Origin: Ignavibacteria bacterium
GTDB taxonomy: Bacteria; Bacteroidota; Ignavibacteria; Ignavibacteriales; Melioribacteraceae
DNA: 64,000 nucleotides
NCBI GenBank assembly: GCA_009773205.1
Contig: WPAE01000003.1
Coordinates: forward strand, 1 to 64,000
Direction: 5' to 3'
Shown: positions 33,144-42,107 of the stretch, piece by piece
Layout of the letters: the number at the start of each line of letters is the position of its first letter
Numbering within the stretch: position 1 is the stretch's first letter
Program-made: the position numbers and the translations under genes
The notes under the pieces: generated by a model
What the model saw: the letters and a program-made list of their open reading frames with translations, nothing else
Told to the model about the DNA's origin: nothing
The model's database searches: none

Positions 33144-34463
33144 ATGTCAAGCACTACATCAAAAAAGAAAAATGCTAATTTAGAAGAATCTAAGTACTCA
33201 ATGGATACTCACTTAATTTATGGAAAAGATGTAACTGATAAGTGGGATTATGCTCACCACGTAACAGCACCAATTTCCTCTTCAACTACTTTCAGATTAG
33301 ATTCGGTTGACCGCGGAGCACAAGGATTTATGCAGTTTGCAAACCAAGAAGCCGGTGACACAACTCCAATATTTATTTATGATAGGTTAGGAGAACCAAA
33401 CAAAGATATTCTAGAAGAAAATTTAGCTTATGTAGAAAAAGGAGAAATGGCTGTAAGCTTTTCTTCTGGTATGGGCGCAATCTCTTCTGTTTTAGGCGTC
33501 TTAGCAAAATCTGATGAAGAAATTATTGCTCACCATACTTTGTACGGTTGTACTTTTTCTCTTTTTACAAATTGGTATCCACGCTATAACATCAAGGTTA
33601 ATCAAGTTGATTTGACGGATATAAATAACTTGTACAATGCTGTGAATGAGAAGACAAGAGTTATCTATTTCGAGACTCCGGCAAATCCGAATATTGAAAT
33701 TGTAGATATTCAAGTTATTGTTGATGCTGTAAAAGAAATAAATAAGCAGCGTAAGCCGGAACAAAAAATTTACACGGTAGTTGATAACACTTTTGCAACT
33801 CCTTTCTGTCAGCGCCCAATCGAATATGGAATTGATTTTGTTGTTCATTCACTTACAAAGGGTATTGGCGGTTTTGGTACTGATATGGGAGGCGTTGTAA
33901 TTGGCCCAAAGAAATTTCGCGATTTAATTCTTTTGTTTCGCAAAGATTTTGGAGCAGTTTTAAATACCAAAAGTGCTTGGGCAATTTTAACCTATGGTTT
34001 GCCTACACTTGGTCTGCGTCAGCGTCATCAAATAAACTCGGCAACTAAAATTGCAGAGTATCTTAATCAGAATCCAAAGATTGGCTATGTTAATTATCCC
34101 GGCTTACCAAGTTTCAAATTTTATGAAATTGCTAAGAAACAGATGAGAGATTTCAACGGCAATTTTGCACCTGGCAGTTTAATATTCTTTGGGTTGAAAG
34201 GTGAAACTGCTTCTGAGACTAAAACCAATGGTAAAAAGTTTATGGATTTTGTTGCTGATAATTCTTACACAATGACTCTCGCTGTTAGCTTAGGACATAC
34301 AAGAACATTGATCGAACATCCAGCTTCAATGACTCACTCTGCAATTCCGGCAGAAAAATTATTTGATCACGGGATTGACCCCGGTGGAGTTAGACTTGCT
34401 ATTGGATTGGAGAACCCTGATGATATTATTACAGATCTTGAAGAAGCGTTAAAAATAATTTAA
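33144..34463 (+). CDS. cystathionine/methionine gamma-lyase family PLP enzyme
   Basis: 439 residues of the Cys/Met metabolism family: YDRLGEPNKDILEENLAYVE, SFSSGMGAISSVL, FETPANPNIEIVDI, VVDNTFATPFCQRP, the PLP lysine in VVHSLTKGIGGFGTDMGG, and the C-terminal SLGHTRTLIEHPASMTHS. It is longer than the usual 400 residues through an N-terminal extension and an insert near 290-350. The substrate could be cystathionine, methionine or O-acetylhomoserine; the CBS-like neighbour favours cystathionine. Confidence 0.88.
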   Translation: MSSTTSKKKNANLEESKYSMDTHLIYGKDVTDKWDYAHHVTAPISSSTTFRLDSVDRGAQGFMQFANQEAGDTTPIFIYDRLGEPNKDILEENLAYVEKGEMAVSFSSGMGAISSVLGVLAKSDEEIIAHHTLYGCTFSLFTNWYPRYNIKVNQVDLTDINNLYNAVNEKTRVIYFETPANPNIEIVDIQVIVDAVKEINKQRKPEQKIYTVVDNTFATPFCQRPIEYGIDFVVHSLTKGIGGFGTDMGGVVIGPKKFRDLILLFRKDFGAVLNTKSAWAILTYGLPTLGLRQRHQINSATKIAEYLNQNPKIGYVNYPGLPSFKFYEIAKKQMRDFNGNFAPGSLIFFGLKGETASETKTNGKKFMDFVADNSYTMTLAVSLGHTRTLIEHPASMTHSAIPAEKLFDHGIDPGGVRLAIGLENPDDIITDLEEALKII

Positions 34464-34494
34464 CATCAACAGAATTTTGTAAGGGAAATTTTCA

Positions 34495-35232
34495 ATGAAC
34501 ATTATTCGTGCAAAAATTTTTGAAAAATTTCCCTTTGTTAATTTTGGCTTTAGTTCTAAACTTGGTTACGAAAGACAATATCCATTTTATTTCAATATGT
34601 CTTTAACAGTTGGCGATGATGCAAACATTGTTAAAGAAAACAGGGAAGTGTTTCTCAATCAAATTGGATTAACAACTTCGCAAGTTGCTTTTCAGAAGCA
34701 AATTCACTCCAATATTATAACTGTTGTTGATAAACCTGGAGTTGTTGGTGAGTCTGATTCATTAATAACTACTAAACTAAATATTGGGCTGGCAATATCG
34801 GCTGCTGATTGCGCTTCTGTTTTTATCTACGATAGCACAAAGCAAATAATTGCAGGCATTCATTCAGGCTGGCGCGGCACTCAGAAGCAGATTGTTCTCA
34901 AAACTCTACAAAAACTTGCTAAAGATTTTAACTCTCAAGCTGATGATTTGTTTGTATATGTTGGACCATCAATCTCTCAAATGAAATATGAAGTTGGTTC
35001 CGAAGTTGCAGATTTGTTCAACACAGCTTATGTACTAAACAAAAATGGAAAACTGTATCTCGATGTTTTAAGTGCTAATGTTGATATGCTTGAAGAATTT
35101 GGTGTTCCAGTTGATCAAATCGAAATCTCGCCATATTGCAGCTTCCAAGAAAAAGATTTACTTCATTCTTTTCGTAGAGATGGAAAACATTCTGGCAGGC
35201 ATCTTGGTGTTATTTCATTAAAAGGAGTTTAG
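34495..35232 (+). CDS. pgeF: peptidoglycan editing factor PgeF (YfiH/laccase-domain family)
   Basis: 245 residues of the multicopper-oxidase-like family now known to include the editing factor PgeF and purine nucleoside phosphorylases. Key blocks are QKQIHSN, ADCASVFIYD, AGIHSGWRGTQK, VGPSISQMKYEV and the C-terminal FRRDGKHSGRHLGVISL. It is cytosolic. It ends directly before a TTG-started transporter gene. Confidence 0.9.
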   Translation: MNIIRAKIFEKFPFVNFGFSSKLGYERQYPFYFNMSLTVGDDANIVKENREVFLNQIGLTTSQVAFQKQIHSNIITVVDKPGVVGESDSLITTKLNIGLAISAADCASVFIYDSTKQIIAGIHSGWRGTQKQIVLKTLQKLAKDFNSQADDLFVYVGPSISQMKYEVGSEVADLFNTAYVLNKNGKLYLDVLSANVDMLEEFGVPVDQIEISPYCSFQEKDLLHSFRRDGKHSGRHLGVISLKGV

Positions 35233-36147
35233 TTGTTTTCTGAAAATCTTAAAATTACTCTTGCTTACATTTTAATCTGCTTGCTTTGGGGTTCAACATG
35301 GCTTGCAATTCGATTAGGACTAGATTCTCTTACGCCAATTTTTTCTGCTGGAATTAGATTTACTTTTGCGTCCATGCTCATTTTAATTATTATGAAGTAC
35401 AAAAAAATTGAATTACAGAAAGATCCGCTTTCTGTTAAACTTTATTTAATTCTTGCTTATTTCTCATTTGTAATACCATTTGGTTTAGTTTATTGGGCTG
35501 AGCAGTTTATTCCTTCTAGTCTGGCTTCAATCATTTTTGCAGTTATGCCATTCTTTGTGATTTTGTTTTCTGTATTTGCCTTTAAAGACCAGAAAATTAT
35601 GCCTGCACAAGTGTTTGGTGTAATATTAGGATTTGTTGGAATTTTAGTAATCTTTTCTGAAGATTTATTTGTTGATCTAAAAAATGATTTATTGGGGATG
35701 GCAGCCGTTTTGGTAAGCTCGGTTATGCAAGCCGGCATTGCAGTTACTATGAAAAAATATGGGAAGAATCTAAATCCGGTTTCAATGAATTTTGTACCGT
35801 TACTTTTAGCTGGATTAACCATGATGCTTTTCGGTCTCTTGTTTGAAGAATATTCTAAAAACAAATTTGATCTGAATGCTTTAATATCCGTTGGTTATTT
35901 AGCTTTATTTGGAACTGTGCTAACATTTACAACCTATTACTGGCTGATGAAAAAAATCAATATTGTACTTTTGTCAATATCTACTTTCATTACTCCAATA
36001 ATAGCGGTAATTCTCGGATGGGCTGTTCTTGGAGAAAAATTTACTTCACAAATTATTGCGGGCAGTTCTTTAGTGCTTGTTGGAATTTTATTTGCTAATT
36101 TTAATGCACTTAAAAATTATTTTGTATTTGCAAAAAGAGAAAAATGA
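35233..36147 (+). CDS. EamA/DMT family transporter
   Basis: 304 residues with ten hydrophobic spans in two EamA repeats. LLWGSTWLAIRLGLDSLTPIFSAGIRF opens the first, and the second ends LSISTFITPIIAVILGWAVLGEKFT. It is an inner-membrane carrier for a metabolite that cannot be named from sequence. The start is TTG at 35233, immediately after the pgeF stop, with AAAGGAG 7 bases before it. It overlaps folB by 4 bases. Confidence 0.88.
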   Translation: MFSENLKITLAYILICLLWGSTWLAIRLGLDSLTPIFSAGIRFTFASMLILIIMKYKKIELQKDPLSVKLYLILAYFSFVIPFGLVYWAEQFIPSSLASIIFAVMPFFVILFSVFAFKDQKIMPAQVFGVILGFVGILVIFSEDLFVDLKNDLLGMAAVLVSSVMQAGIAVTMKKYGKNLNPVSMNFVPLLLAGLTMMLFGLLFEEYSKNKFDLNALISVGYLALFGTVLTFTTYYWLMKKINIVLLSISTFITPIIAVILGWAVLGEKFTSQIIAGSSLVLVGILFANFNALKNYFVFAKREK

Positions 36148-36509
36148 CTAATATTATAAGAATAAAGAATGCTGCTTTTTACGCTTATCATGGAGCTTTA
36201 GAAGAAGAACAGAATATTGGCGGTAAGTTTGAAGCCGATGTAGATATCTATACTAATTTTACTTCTGCTGCTGAACACGATGATCTAAACAAGACAATAG
36301 ATTACAATAAAGTTTACAAATTCATTAATAAACTTGTTCATTCAAAAAAATTCAAACTTATTGAGACTTTGGCTTGCGAACTTGCAGATGAAATTATAAA
36401 GAATTTTCCCGGTATCGAGAAAATTGCTGTAAGAGTTAGAAAACACCACGTGCCTGTTGGCGGCGTTCTAGATTACGTAGAAGCAGAGGTTATAAAACAT
36501 AATGATTGA
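36144..36509 (+). CDS. folB: dihydroneopterin aldolase
   Basis: Folate pathway enzyme that forms 6-hydroxymethyl-dihydropterin. 121 residues with IKNAAFYAYHGALEEEQNIGGKFEAD, TIDYNKVY, LIETLACELAD and VRVRKHHVPVGG. It overlaps the transporter by 4 bases and folK by 8, so FolB and FolK, which act in sequence, are made together. Confidence 0.94.
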   Translation: MTNIIRIKNAAFYAYHGALEEEQNIGGKFEADVDIYTNFTSAAEHDDLNKTIDYNKVYKFINKLVHSKKFKLIETLACELADEIIKNFPGIEKIAVRVRKHHVPVGGVLDYVEAEVIKHND

Positions 36510-37008
36510 CAAAATTTATCTTGGTATAGGCTCTAATCTTGGGAATAGATTAACAAATCTTAAGTTTGCTGTTGAAGAGATAAACAAAAACGAAAAATGC
36601 CGAGTGCTTAAAAGTTCGGCTGTTTATGAAACAACACCGTATGGTGAAGTGCAGCAAGATAATTTTTACAATGCAATAATTGAAATAGAAACTGCGCTTG
36701 GCTTTTTTGATCTTTTTCGTTTGTTAAAATCTATTGAAAGAAGAGCCGGCAGAAATGAAGAACCAAAAGTAAAATGGGGACCGCGCGAGTTAGACATTGA
36801 TATAATTTTTTATAACGAGTTCATTTACGATGGTGAACTGCTTTCGATACCCCACAAAGAATACAATAAACGAGATTTTGTTTTAACACCTTTGCTTGAA
36901 CTTGCGCAAGAGTTTAAACATCCTGTGTTAAAGAAAAAACTGCGTGATATTAAATATGAAGATGTAGAGCGGCACATTGTTTCAAAAGTCAATGAATCAC
37001 TACTATGA
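36502..37008 (+). CDS. folK: 2-amino-4-hydroxy-6-hydroxymethyldihydropteridine pyrophosphokinase
   Basis: Transfers pyrophosphate from ATP to the FolB product. 168 residues, with IYLGIGSNLGNRLTNL, SAVYETTPYGEVQQDNFYNAII, ERRAGRNEEPKVKWGPRELDIDIIFY and PHKEYNKRDFVLTPLLELA. The last bases overlap the start region of the deoxynucleoside kinase gene. Confidence 0.95.
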   Translation: MIDKIYLGIGSNLGNRLTNLKFAVEEINKNEKCRVLKSSAVYETTPYGEVQQDNFYNAIIEIETALGFFDLFRLLKSIERRAGRNEEPKVKWGPRELDIDIIFYNEFIYDGELLSIPHKEYNKRDFVLTPLLELAQEFKHPVLKKKLRDIKYEDVERHIVSKVNESLL

Positions 37009-37660
37009 GAATAAAGTGGCAGAATTACGTTACATAGCAATAGAAGGTGTTATTGGAGCCGGAAAAACTTCTTTAGCAAGAATGTTATCCGAAAAATTAA
37101 ATGCAGACCTGATTTTAGAACAGTTTGAAGAAAATCCTTTTTTAGAAAAATTTTATGATGATAGAAAAAGATTTGCTTTCCAAACTCAAATGTTCTTTCT
37201 TATCAACCGTTACAAACAACAGCAGCAATTAAAGCAGCAGAATTTGTTTTCCAGCATAACAGTTTCCGATTACATTTTCGACAAGGATAAAATCTTTGCT
37301 TACCTTAATCTTAGCCAAGAAGAAGTTAAACTTTACGAAAACATTTTCCCTCTTCTGGAAAGAGATATTCCTAAGCCGGATCTTGTAATCTTTCTCCAGA
37401 GCAGCATAGATAGGTTAATGACAAACATTAAGCAGCGGGGAAGAAAGTTCGAGAAAAATTTAACGAGACAATACCTTACTGAACTTTCTGAAGCTTACAA
37501 CAACTTTTTCTTCAAGTATAATAATACGCCGTTGTTAATTGTTAACAATTCAGATATTGATTTTGTAAACAGCGAATCAGATTTCAAAGAACTTTATAAT
37601 CAAATTTTCCGGGAAGATAGAGGATTTATAGAATACTTTAATCCGGAACCGAAAGGATAA
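36992..37660 (+). CDS. deoxynucleoside kinase
   Basis: About 222 residues of the dNK/dGK family: P-loop YIAIEGVIGAGKTSLA, FQTQMFFLINRYKQ, VSDYIFDKDKIFAYLNL and the LID region IKQRGRKFEKNL. It phosphorylates deoxyribonucleosides for salvage. The start is uncertain: a TTG at 36977 and a GTG at 37016 are also in frame. The ATG at 36992 overlaps folK by 17 bases and has only a weak ribosome site. Confidence 0.88.
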   Translation: MNHYYENKVAELRYIAIEGVIGAGKTSLARMLSEKLNADLILEQFEENPFLEKFYDDRKRFAFQTQMFFLINRYKQQQQLKQQNLFSSITVSDYIFDKDKIFAYLNLSQEEVKLYENIFPLLERDIPKPDLVIFLQSSIDRLMTNIKQRGRKFEKNLTRQYLTELSEAYNNFFFKYNNTPLLIVNNSDIDFVNSESDFKELYNQIFREDRGFIEYFNPEPKG

Positions 37661-37663
37661 GTT

Positions 37664-37873
37664 GTGTTACGCTTAATAATTGCTTCAATTATCTTTTATT
37701 TGGTCTTTAAATTTTTGAAAGGACTTGCATACTTTACTACCGCCGCAAAAAAACAAAGAAATGCCTCGTATCAAAAGAGCGGCAAAACTAAATCTAACAT
37801 CAATACTAAAATAGATCAGAAAGACATTGTAGAAGCTGAGTTTGTAGAAATTAAAAACAGAGAAGAGAAGTAA
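37664..37873 (+). CDS. small membrane-anchored hypothetical protein
   Basis: 69 residues, GTG start 3 bases after the kinase stop. A single N-terminal hydrophobic span (LRLIIASIIFYLVFKFL) is followed by a Lys-rich linker and an acidic end, DIVEAEFVEIKNREEK. This architecture is seen in small unnamed proteins of Bacteroidota-related genomes. Function unknown. It is in line with the glycosyltransferase that follows after 6 bases. Confidence 0.7.
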   Translation: MLRLIIASIIFYLVFKFLKGLAYFTTAAKKQRNASYQKSGKTKSNINTKIDQKDIVEAEFVEIKNREEK

Positions 37874-37879
37874 TAATAA

Positions 37880-38968
37880 ATGCCGGCGCGAGAATTTTTT
37901 AGATTTGTCAATTCTTCCTTGCTCAGCTCATTTCTTGCTGTCAAAGATCCGGATAAATCCTTTCCAATTGAACCGCAAAAATTTTTAGTAATTAGGCAGC
38001 ATAATCAGTTTGGTGATATGCTTGCTAGTGTTTCTTTATTAAGAGCAATTAAAGAAACATATCCAAACTCTTATACTGTTTTATTAGCCAGTCCAGAAAA
38101 TTACTTTGCTATCGAAAAAAATCCTTACATAGATGAATTATTTGTTTTTGAAAAGAAAAGAATTTTTACAAAAGATTATTTCAAGAAGTTTCGAAAAGTT
38201 TTAAGACAAAATTATGATGTAGCTGTTGTACCTGCCACTGTTGCAGTTTCAAACACAAGTTGTTTGTTAGCTTCATTTACTGATGCAAAATTTAAGGTTG
38301 GTCCAGCTTCGTTAAATGGAATTGAGAACAAATTGCGCAAGTTGTTTCATGGGAGAATTAAATTGAATTGGCAAAAGTATCCAGATGCGCATGTTTCAGA
38401 TTTCATTTTGGATGTAGTTAGACCTTATGGTATAACAACTAAAAACTATAATTCTTGTGTTTTGTATGATGAACAAGACAAAAAATTTACACAAGATTTT
38501 TTAGATAGCATTCGAAGCGGCAAAGAGAACAAAGTGTTTGGTTTTCATGTTGGAGCTGCAAAACCGCAAAATAGATGGTCGCTTCAAAAATATGCGGAAA
38601 CCATAATTTCACTTAAACAAAAAATTAGTTTCGATCTCTATTTTACCGGGAGTAATTCCGATGAAGAGCAGCTTACTTTTATACGTAGGCATTTTCCAAA
38701 CGCCGGTTACTTTCTTAATAACACAATTCCTCAATTGGCTGCTGTAATAGAGAAGAGTGATTTATTTATTACAAACGATACAGGTGTAATGCACGTTGCT
38801 GGAACAACAAACACGCCGCAGATTTCAATATTTGGTCCAACTAATCCTTTCAATTGGGCGCCGCTTGGCAAAAATAAATTCTTTTTACGAAAATCTGAAT
38901 TGATTGATGATGTAAAGCCCAACGATGTTGTAAGTTTGGCTATATATTTACTCGAAAATTATGCATAA
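37880..38968 (+). CDS. glycosyltransferase family 9 (heptosyltransferase-like)
   Basis: 362 residues of the GT-B type GT9 family: LVIRQHNQFGDMLASVSLLRAI at the N-terminus, FGFHVGAAKPQNRWSLQKYAE in the donor-binding half and LFITNDTGVMHVAGTTNTPQISIFGPTNP. It probably transfers a heptose or related sugar in lipopolysaccharide core assembly on the inner side of the membrane. No other LPS genes are nearby, so the acceptor is unknown. It overlaps the next gene by 8 bases. Confidence 0.88.
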   Translation: MPAREFFRFVNSSLLSSFLAVKDPDKSFPIEPQKFLVIRQHNQFGDMLASVSLLRAIKETYPNSYTVLLASPENYFAIEKNPYIDELFVFEKKRIFTKDYFKKFRKVLRQNYDVAVVPATVAVSNTSCLLASFTDAKFKVGPASLNGIENKLRKLFHGRIKLNWQKYPDAHVSDFILDVVRPYGITTKNYNSCVLYDEQDKKFTQDFLDSIRSGKENKVFGFHVGAAKPQNRWSLQKYAETIISLKQKISFDLYFTGSNSDEEQLTFIRRHFPNAGYFLNNTIPQLAAVIEKSDLFITNDTGVMHVAGTTNTPQISIFGPTNPFNWAPLGKNKFFLRKSELIDDVKPNDVVSLAIYLLENYA

Positions 38969-39905
38969 TGATTTATCAAATAGAACAATAGCCGCATTAG
39001 ACTTAGGTTCAAACTCGTTTCACTTATTAATTGCTTCAGTTAATTATGGTGCTATAAATAAATTACACCGAGAAAGGCATCTATTACGTTTACGCGGTGA
39101 AGGTGAAAATTATATTATAAGTGAGGAGAAAATTAGTGAAGCAATTTCTGTAATTGCAAAATTTAAAGTTGTTTGCGAACAATTTTCAGCCAGAATTTAT
39201 GCAGTTGCTACAAGCGCTATCCGCGATTCTTGTAACAGAGAAGAATTTGTTGCCAGAATTGAAAAGGAAACTGGTGTTAGAGTAAATATAATTACAGGCG
39301 AAGAAGAAGCAGAATTATCTCTACTATCACTTAAATATTCTTTCCCAAATCTTCCAGAAAAATATTTGCTTTTTGATTTAGGTGGAGGAAGCACAGAATT
39401 TATTTTTGTAGAGAATGCTCAAATAATCAAAAAATTTAGCCTGCAAATTGGCGCTGTTAGGTTTGCAAATAAATACTGTAATTCAGAAGGTAACATTATA
39501 AATAAAGATGAATTTATATCTGTTCTGAAAAAACTATTGTACGATGTTAAGCTCTTTCTGGATAAACAAAATATTTATGAATGTTTTGGAATGGGTGGGA
39601 CTATTTCTGCAACCGCTAATTTGATTGAGAGGAATATCAACAAGAAAGCATTGAAGTTTGATGAGCTGAAAGGGAGAACTTTTATTTTATCAGAACTGCT
39701 TCTATTGAAAGAAATTGTTGATACTGCATCAACTCTTAATGAAAAGAAAAAGATTTCAGGATTAGTAGAAACGCGCGCAGATATTATTTCTGCCGGAATC
39801 CAGATACTGGAAGTATTTTTTAACGAACTAAGTATTACTAAAATTTCTTTTGCTGGAAGCGGATTGCGTGAAGGGATAATTATGAATTCCTTAAAAACTA
39901 TTTAA
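38961..39905 (+). CDS. Ppx/GppA family phosphatase
   Basis: 314 residues of the ASKHA exopolyphosphatase / guanosine pentaphosphatase family: AALDLGSNSFHLLIASV, YAVATSAIRDSCN, ITGEEEAELSLLS, LLFDLGGGSTEF and FGMGGTISATANL. It is the short form without the C-terminal HD-like domain of E. coli Ppx. It hydrolyses polyphosphate or pppGpp; which one cannot be told. No Pho-type box precedes it. Confidence 0.9.
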   Translation: MHNDLSNRTIAALDLGSNSFHLLIASVNYGAINKLHRERHLLRLRGEGENYIISEEKISEAISVIAKFKVVCEQFSARIYAVATSAIRDSCNREEFVARIEKETGVRVNIITGEEEAELSLLSLKYSFPNLPEKYLLFDLGGGSTEFIFVENAQIIKKFSLQIGAVRFANKYCNSEGNIINKDEFISVLKKLLYDVKLFLDKQNIYECFGMGGTISATANLIERNINKKALKFDELKGRTFILSELLLLKEIVDTASTLNEKKKISGLVETRADIISAGIQILEVFFNELSITKISFAGSGLREGIIMNSLKTI

Positions 39906-39922
39906 CCATATCTAACTCTAAT

Positions 39923-39953
39923 TTTGCATTTAGAAACCGCTTCTTTATATTTG
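39923..39953 (+). promoter_or_regulatory. Bacteroidota-type promoter of asnS-nuoJKLMN
   Basis: TTTG (39923-39926), 19 bases, then TATATTTG (39946-39953), a perfect match to the TTTG / TAnnTTTG promoter of Bacteroidota primary sigma factor. It lies 22 bases before the asnS ATG. It supports both the lineage assignment and the -7 boxes seen in the Pho-type promoters. Confidence 0.65.
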
Positions 39954-39975
39954 CTCGTCAATTTTAGAAAAAGGT

Positions 39976-41280
39976 ATGAGCCAAAAACCAGAAGTTTACA
40001 TTAACGATTTGAAAAATCATGTTGGGGAAGAAGTTACACTTAAAGGCTGGCTTTACAATAAAAGATCTAGCGGAAAACTTAAATTTTTGATTTTGCGCGA
40101 CGGTACTGGTTACGTTCAGTGTGTTGTGTTTAAGGGAAATGTATCCGATGAACTTTTTGAAGCTGCCGAAAAACTCACGCAAGAATCTTCTTTTGAAGTT
40201 AGAGGAAAAGTTAAAGTAGAACCACGCTCTGTAGGCGGATTTGAGCTTGACGTTTTAGATATGAAAACAATTTCTATTGCTCACGAATATCCAATAACAC
40301 CTAAAGAACACGGAATTGAATTTTTGATTGACAACCGCCATTTGTGGGTTCGCTCAAAGAGACAAGTTGCAATTTTAAAAATTCGTGCTCGTGTGGTAAA
40401 AGCGATTAGAGATTTCTTCGATTCGCGCGGCTTTGTTCTTTTCGATCCGCCAATAATTACTCCAAATGCGTGCGAAGGAACTTCTACACTTTTTGAAATG
40501 GAATATTTTGACCTTGGCAAAGCTTATCTTACTCAGAGCGGGCAGCTTTACGAAGAAAGCGGAGCTTTTGCACTTGGCAAAGTTTATTCTTTCGGTCCAA
40601 CTTTCCGTGCAGAAAAATCTAAAACCCGCAGACATTTAACTGAGTTTTGGATGGTTGAACCAGAAATGGCTTTCTACGATTTAGACGATGATATGGATTT
40701 GGCAGAAGAATTTATTGAATACATTGTTAAAACTGTATTAACGGATTGCCAAGTTGAGTTAAAAGAACTTGAAAGAGATACAACTAAGCTAGAAAATATT
40801 AAGAGACCTTTCCCAAGAATTTCTTACACAGAAGCAGTCGAAATTCTAAAAAGGAAAGGAGTAGATTTTCAGTGGGGAAATGATCTCGGCGGCGCTGATG
40901 AAACAATTATAGGCGAAGAATTTGACCGCCCGGTAATGATTCACCGATACCCAGCTGAAGTAAAAGCGTTTTACATGAAACGCGATCCGGAAAATCCTAA
41001 AGTTGCTCTTGCTGTAGATGTTATTGCGCCGGAAGGTTACGGAGAAATTATAGGTGGTAGCCAGCGCGAAGATAATTTAGATTACCTTCTCGAAAGAATT
41101 AAAGAGCACAATCTGCCGCAGTCTTTTTTTGAATGGTATTTAGATTTGAGAAGATTTGGATCGGTTCCTCACGCCGGCTTTGGTTTGGGTTTAGAAAGAA
41201 CTGTAAGCTGGATCTGCGGATTAGAACATTTACGCGAAGCTATTCCGTTTCCTAGAATGATTTATAGGAACACTCCTTAA
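39976..41280 (+). CDS. asnS: asparaginyl-tRNA synthetase
   Basis: Class II synthetase of 434 residues. The N-terminal OB-fold anticodon domain (about 8-110, [27 protein letters not shown]) precedes class II motifs: motif 2 [30 protein letters not shown] and motif 3 [27 protein letters not shown]. The active-site context ([29 protein letters not shown]) and PFPRMIYR fit AsnRS better than AspRS. The stop TAA shares a base with the nuoJ ATG, so a synthetase heads the respiratory operon. Confidence 0.93.
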   Translation: MSQKPEVYINDLKNHVGEEVTLKGWLYNKRSSGKLKFLILRDGTGYVQCVVFKGNVSDELFEAAEKLTQESSFEVRGKVKVEPRSVGGFELDVLDMKTISIAHEYPITPKEHGIEFLIDNRHLWVRSKRQVAILKIRARVVKAIRDFFDSRGFVLFDPPIITPNACEGTSTLFEMEYFDLGKAYLTQSGQLYEESGAFALGKVYSFGPTFRAEKSKTRRHLTEFWMVEPEMAFYDLDDDMDLAEEFIEYIVKTVLTDCQVELKELERDTTKLENIKRPFPRISYTEAVEILKRKGVDFQWGNDLGGADETIIGEEFDRPVMIHRYPAEVKAFYMKRDPENPKVALAVDVIAPEGYGEIIGGSQREDNLDYLLERIKEHNLPQSFFEWYLDLRRFGSVPHAGFGLGLERTVSWICGLEHLREAIPFPRMIYRNTP

Positions 41281-41795
41281 TGAACATTCAACTAATTCTA
41301 TTTTTTATTTTAGCTGCAATTGCCGCTGTTACTTCGGTTATGATGATTACACGAAAGAATGCTGTGCTAAGTGCGGTTTTTCTTGTGCTTAATTTCTTTT
41401 CTTTAGCAGGATTGTATTTACTTTTGAACGCTCAGTTTATTGCAGTAGCCCAAGTTATTGTTTACGCCGGCGCTATAATGGTGCTTTTCCTTTTCGTACT
41501 AATGCTGCTGAACACTGATACCGAACACAAATTATTTATTGATAAAAAAGCAATTAAGTTTTTTGCTATCCTTGTTTCCATTTTCGTTTTTGTACAATTG
41601 GCATTTTTGATTTTCAAAAGCAATCCATCACGTACATTAACTCCAGATGAAGAAGCCAGCATTAATGCCGGAACCATTCAATCAATTGGGCATATGCTCT
41701 ACACAGATTACATAATTCCTTTTGAAGTTGCCGGCTTCTTACTGCTTGCAGCTACAATTGGAGCTTTAGTTTTAGCAAAGAAAAAATTCGAGTAG
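41280..41795 (+). CDS. nuoJ: NADH-quinone oxidoreductase subunit J
   Basis: Membrane subunit of complex I, 171 residues with five hydrophobic spans: LILFFILAAIAAVTSVMMI, VFLVLNFFSLAGLYLLLNAQFIAVAQVIVYAGAIMVLFLFVLMLL, FAILVSIFVFVQLAFLIF and FEVAGFLLLAATIGALVLAKKK. The QVIVYAGAIMVLFLFVLMLL segment is the NuoJ signature. Start overlaps the asnS stop by one base; nuoK follows after 3. Confidence 0.95.
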   Translation: MNIQLILFFILAAIAAVTSVMMITRKNAVLSAVFLVLNFFSLAGLYLLLNAQFIAVAQVIVYAGAIMVLFLFVLMLLNTDTEHKLFIDKKAIKFFAILVSIFVFVQLAFLIFKSNPSRTLTPDEEASINAGTIQSIGHMLYTDYIIPFEVAGFLLLAATIGALVLAKKKFE

Positions 41796-41798
41796 AAG

Positions 41799-42107
41799 AT
41801 GTCAAACGTTCCAATGGAATATTATTTAATTCTCAGTGCGTTTATGTTTTGCGTAGGCGTTGCAGGAGTGTTAATTAGAAGAAACGCAATCGTTGTTTTT
41901 ATGTGCATCGAGTTGATGCTTAACTCGGCTAATCTTACTTTGGTTACTTTTTCATCTTACTTAGGTAATTCCATTGGGCAGGTGTTTGTTTTCTTTGTAA
42001 TGACTGTAGCCGCAGCCGAAGCGGCAGTCGGGTTAGCTATAATCATTGCGATGTTCAGAAACAAAATGACAGTTAATATTGACGAGATAAATATATTTAA
42101 GTGGTAA
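41799..42107 (+). CDS. nuoK: NADH-quinone oxidoreductase subunit K
   Basis: Complex I membrane subunit of 102 residues with three spans. It carries the conserved [14 protein letters not shown] helix (Glu in the membrane proton path) and [23 protein letters not shown]. Stop and the nuoL ATG overlap as TAATG. Confidence 0.96.
   Translation: MSNVPMEYYLILSAFMFCVGVAGVLIRRNAIVVFMCIELMLNSANLTLVTFSSYLGNSIGQVFVFFVMTVAAAEAAVGLAIIIAMFRNKMTVNIDEINIFKW

Noticed and set aside
38900-39960. Pho control of the Ppx/GppA gene
   Set aside because: The gene overlaps the glycosyltransferase gene and no 11-bp TTAA array lies near; functional link to phosphate alone is not enough.
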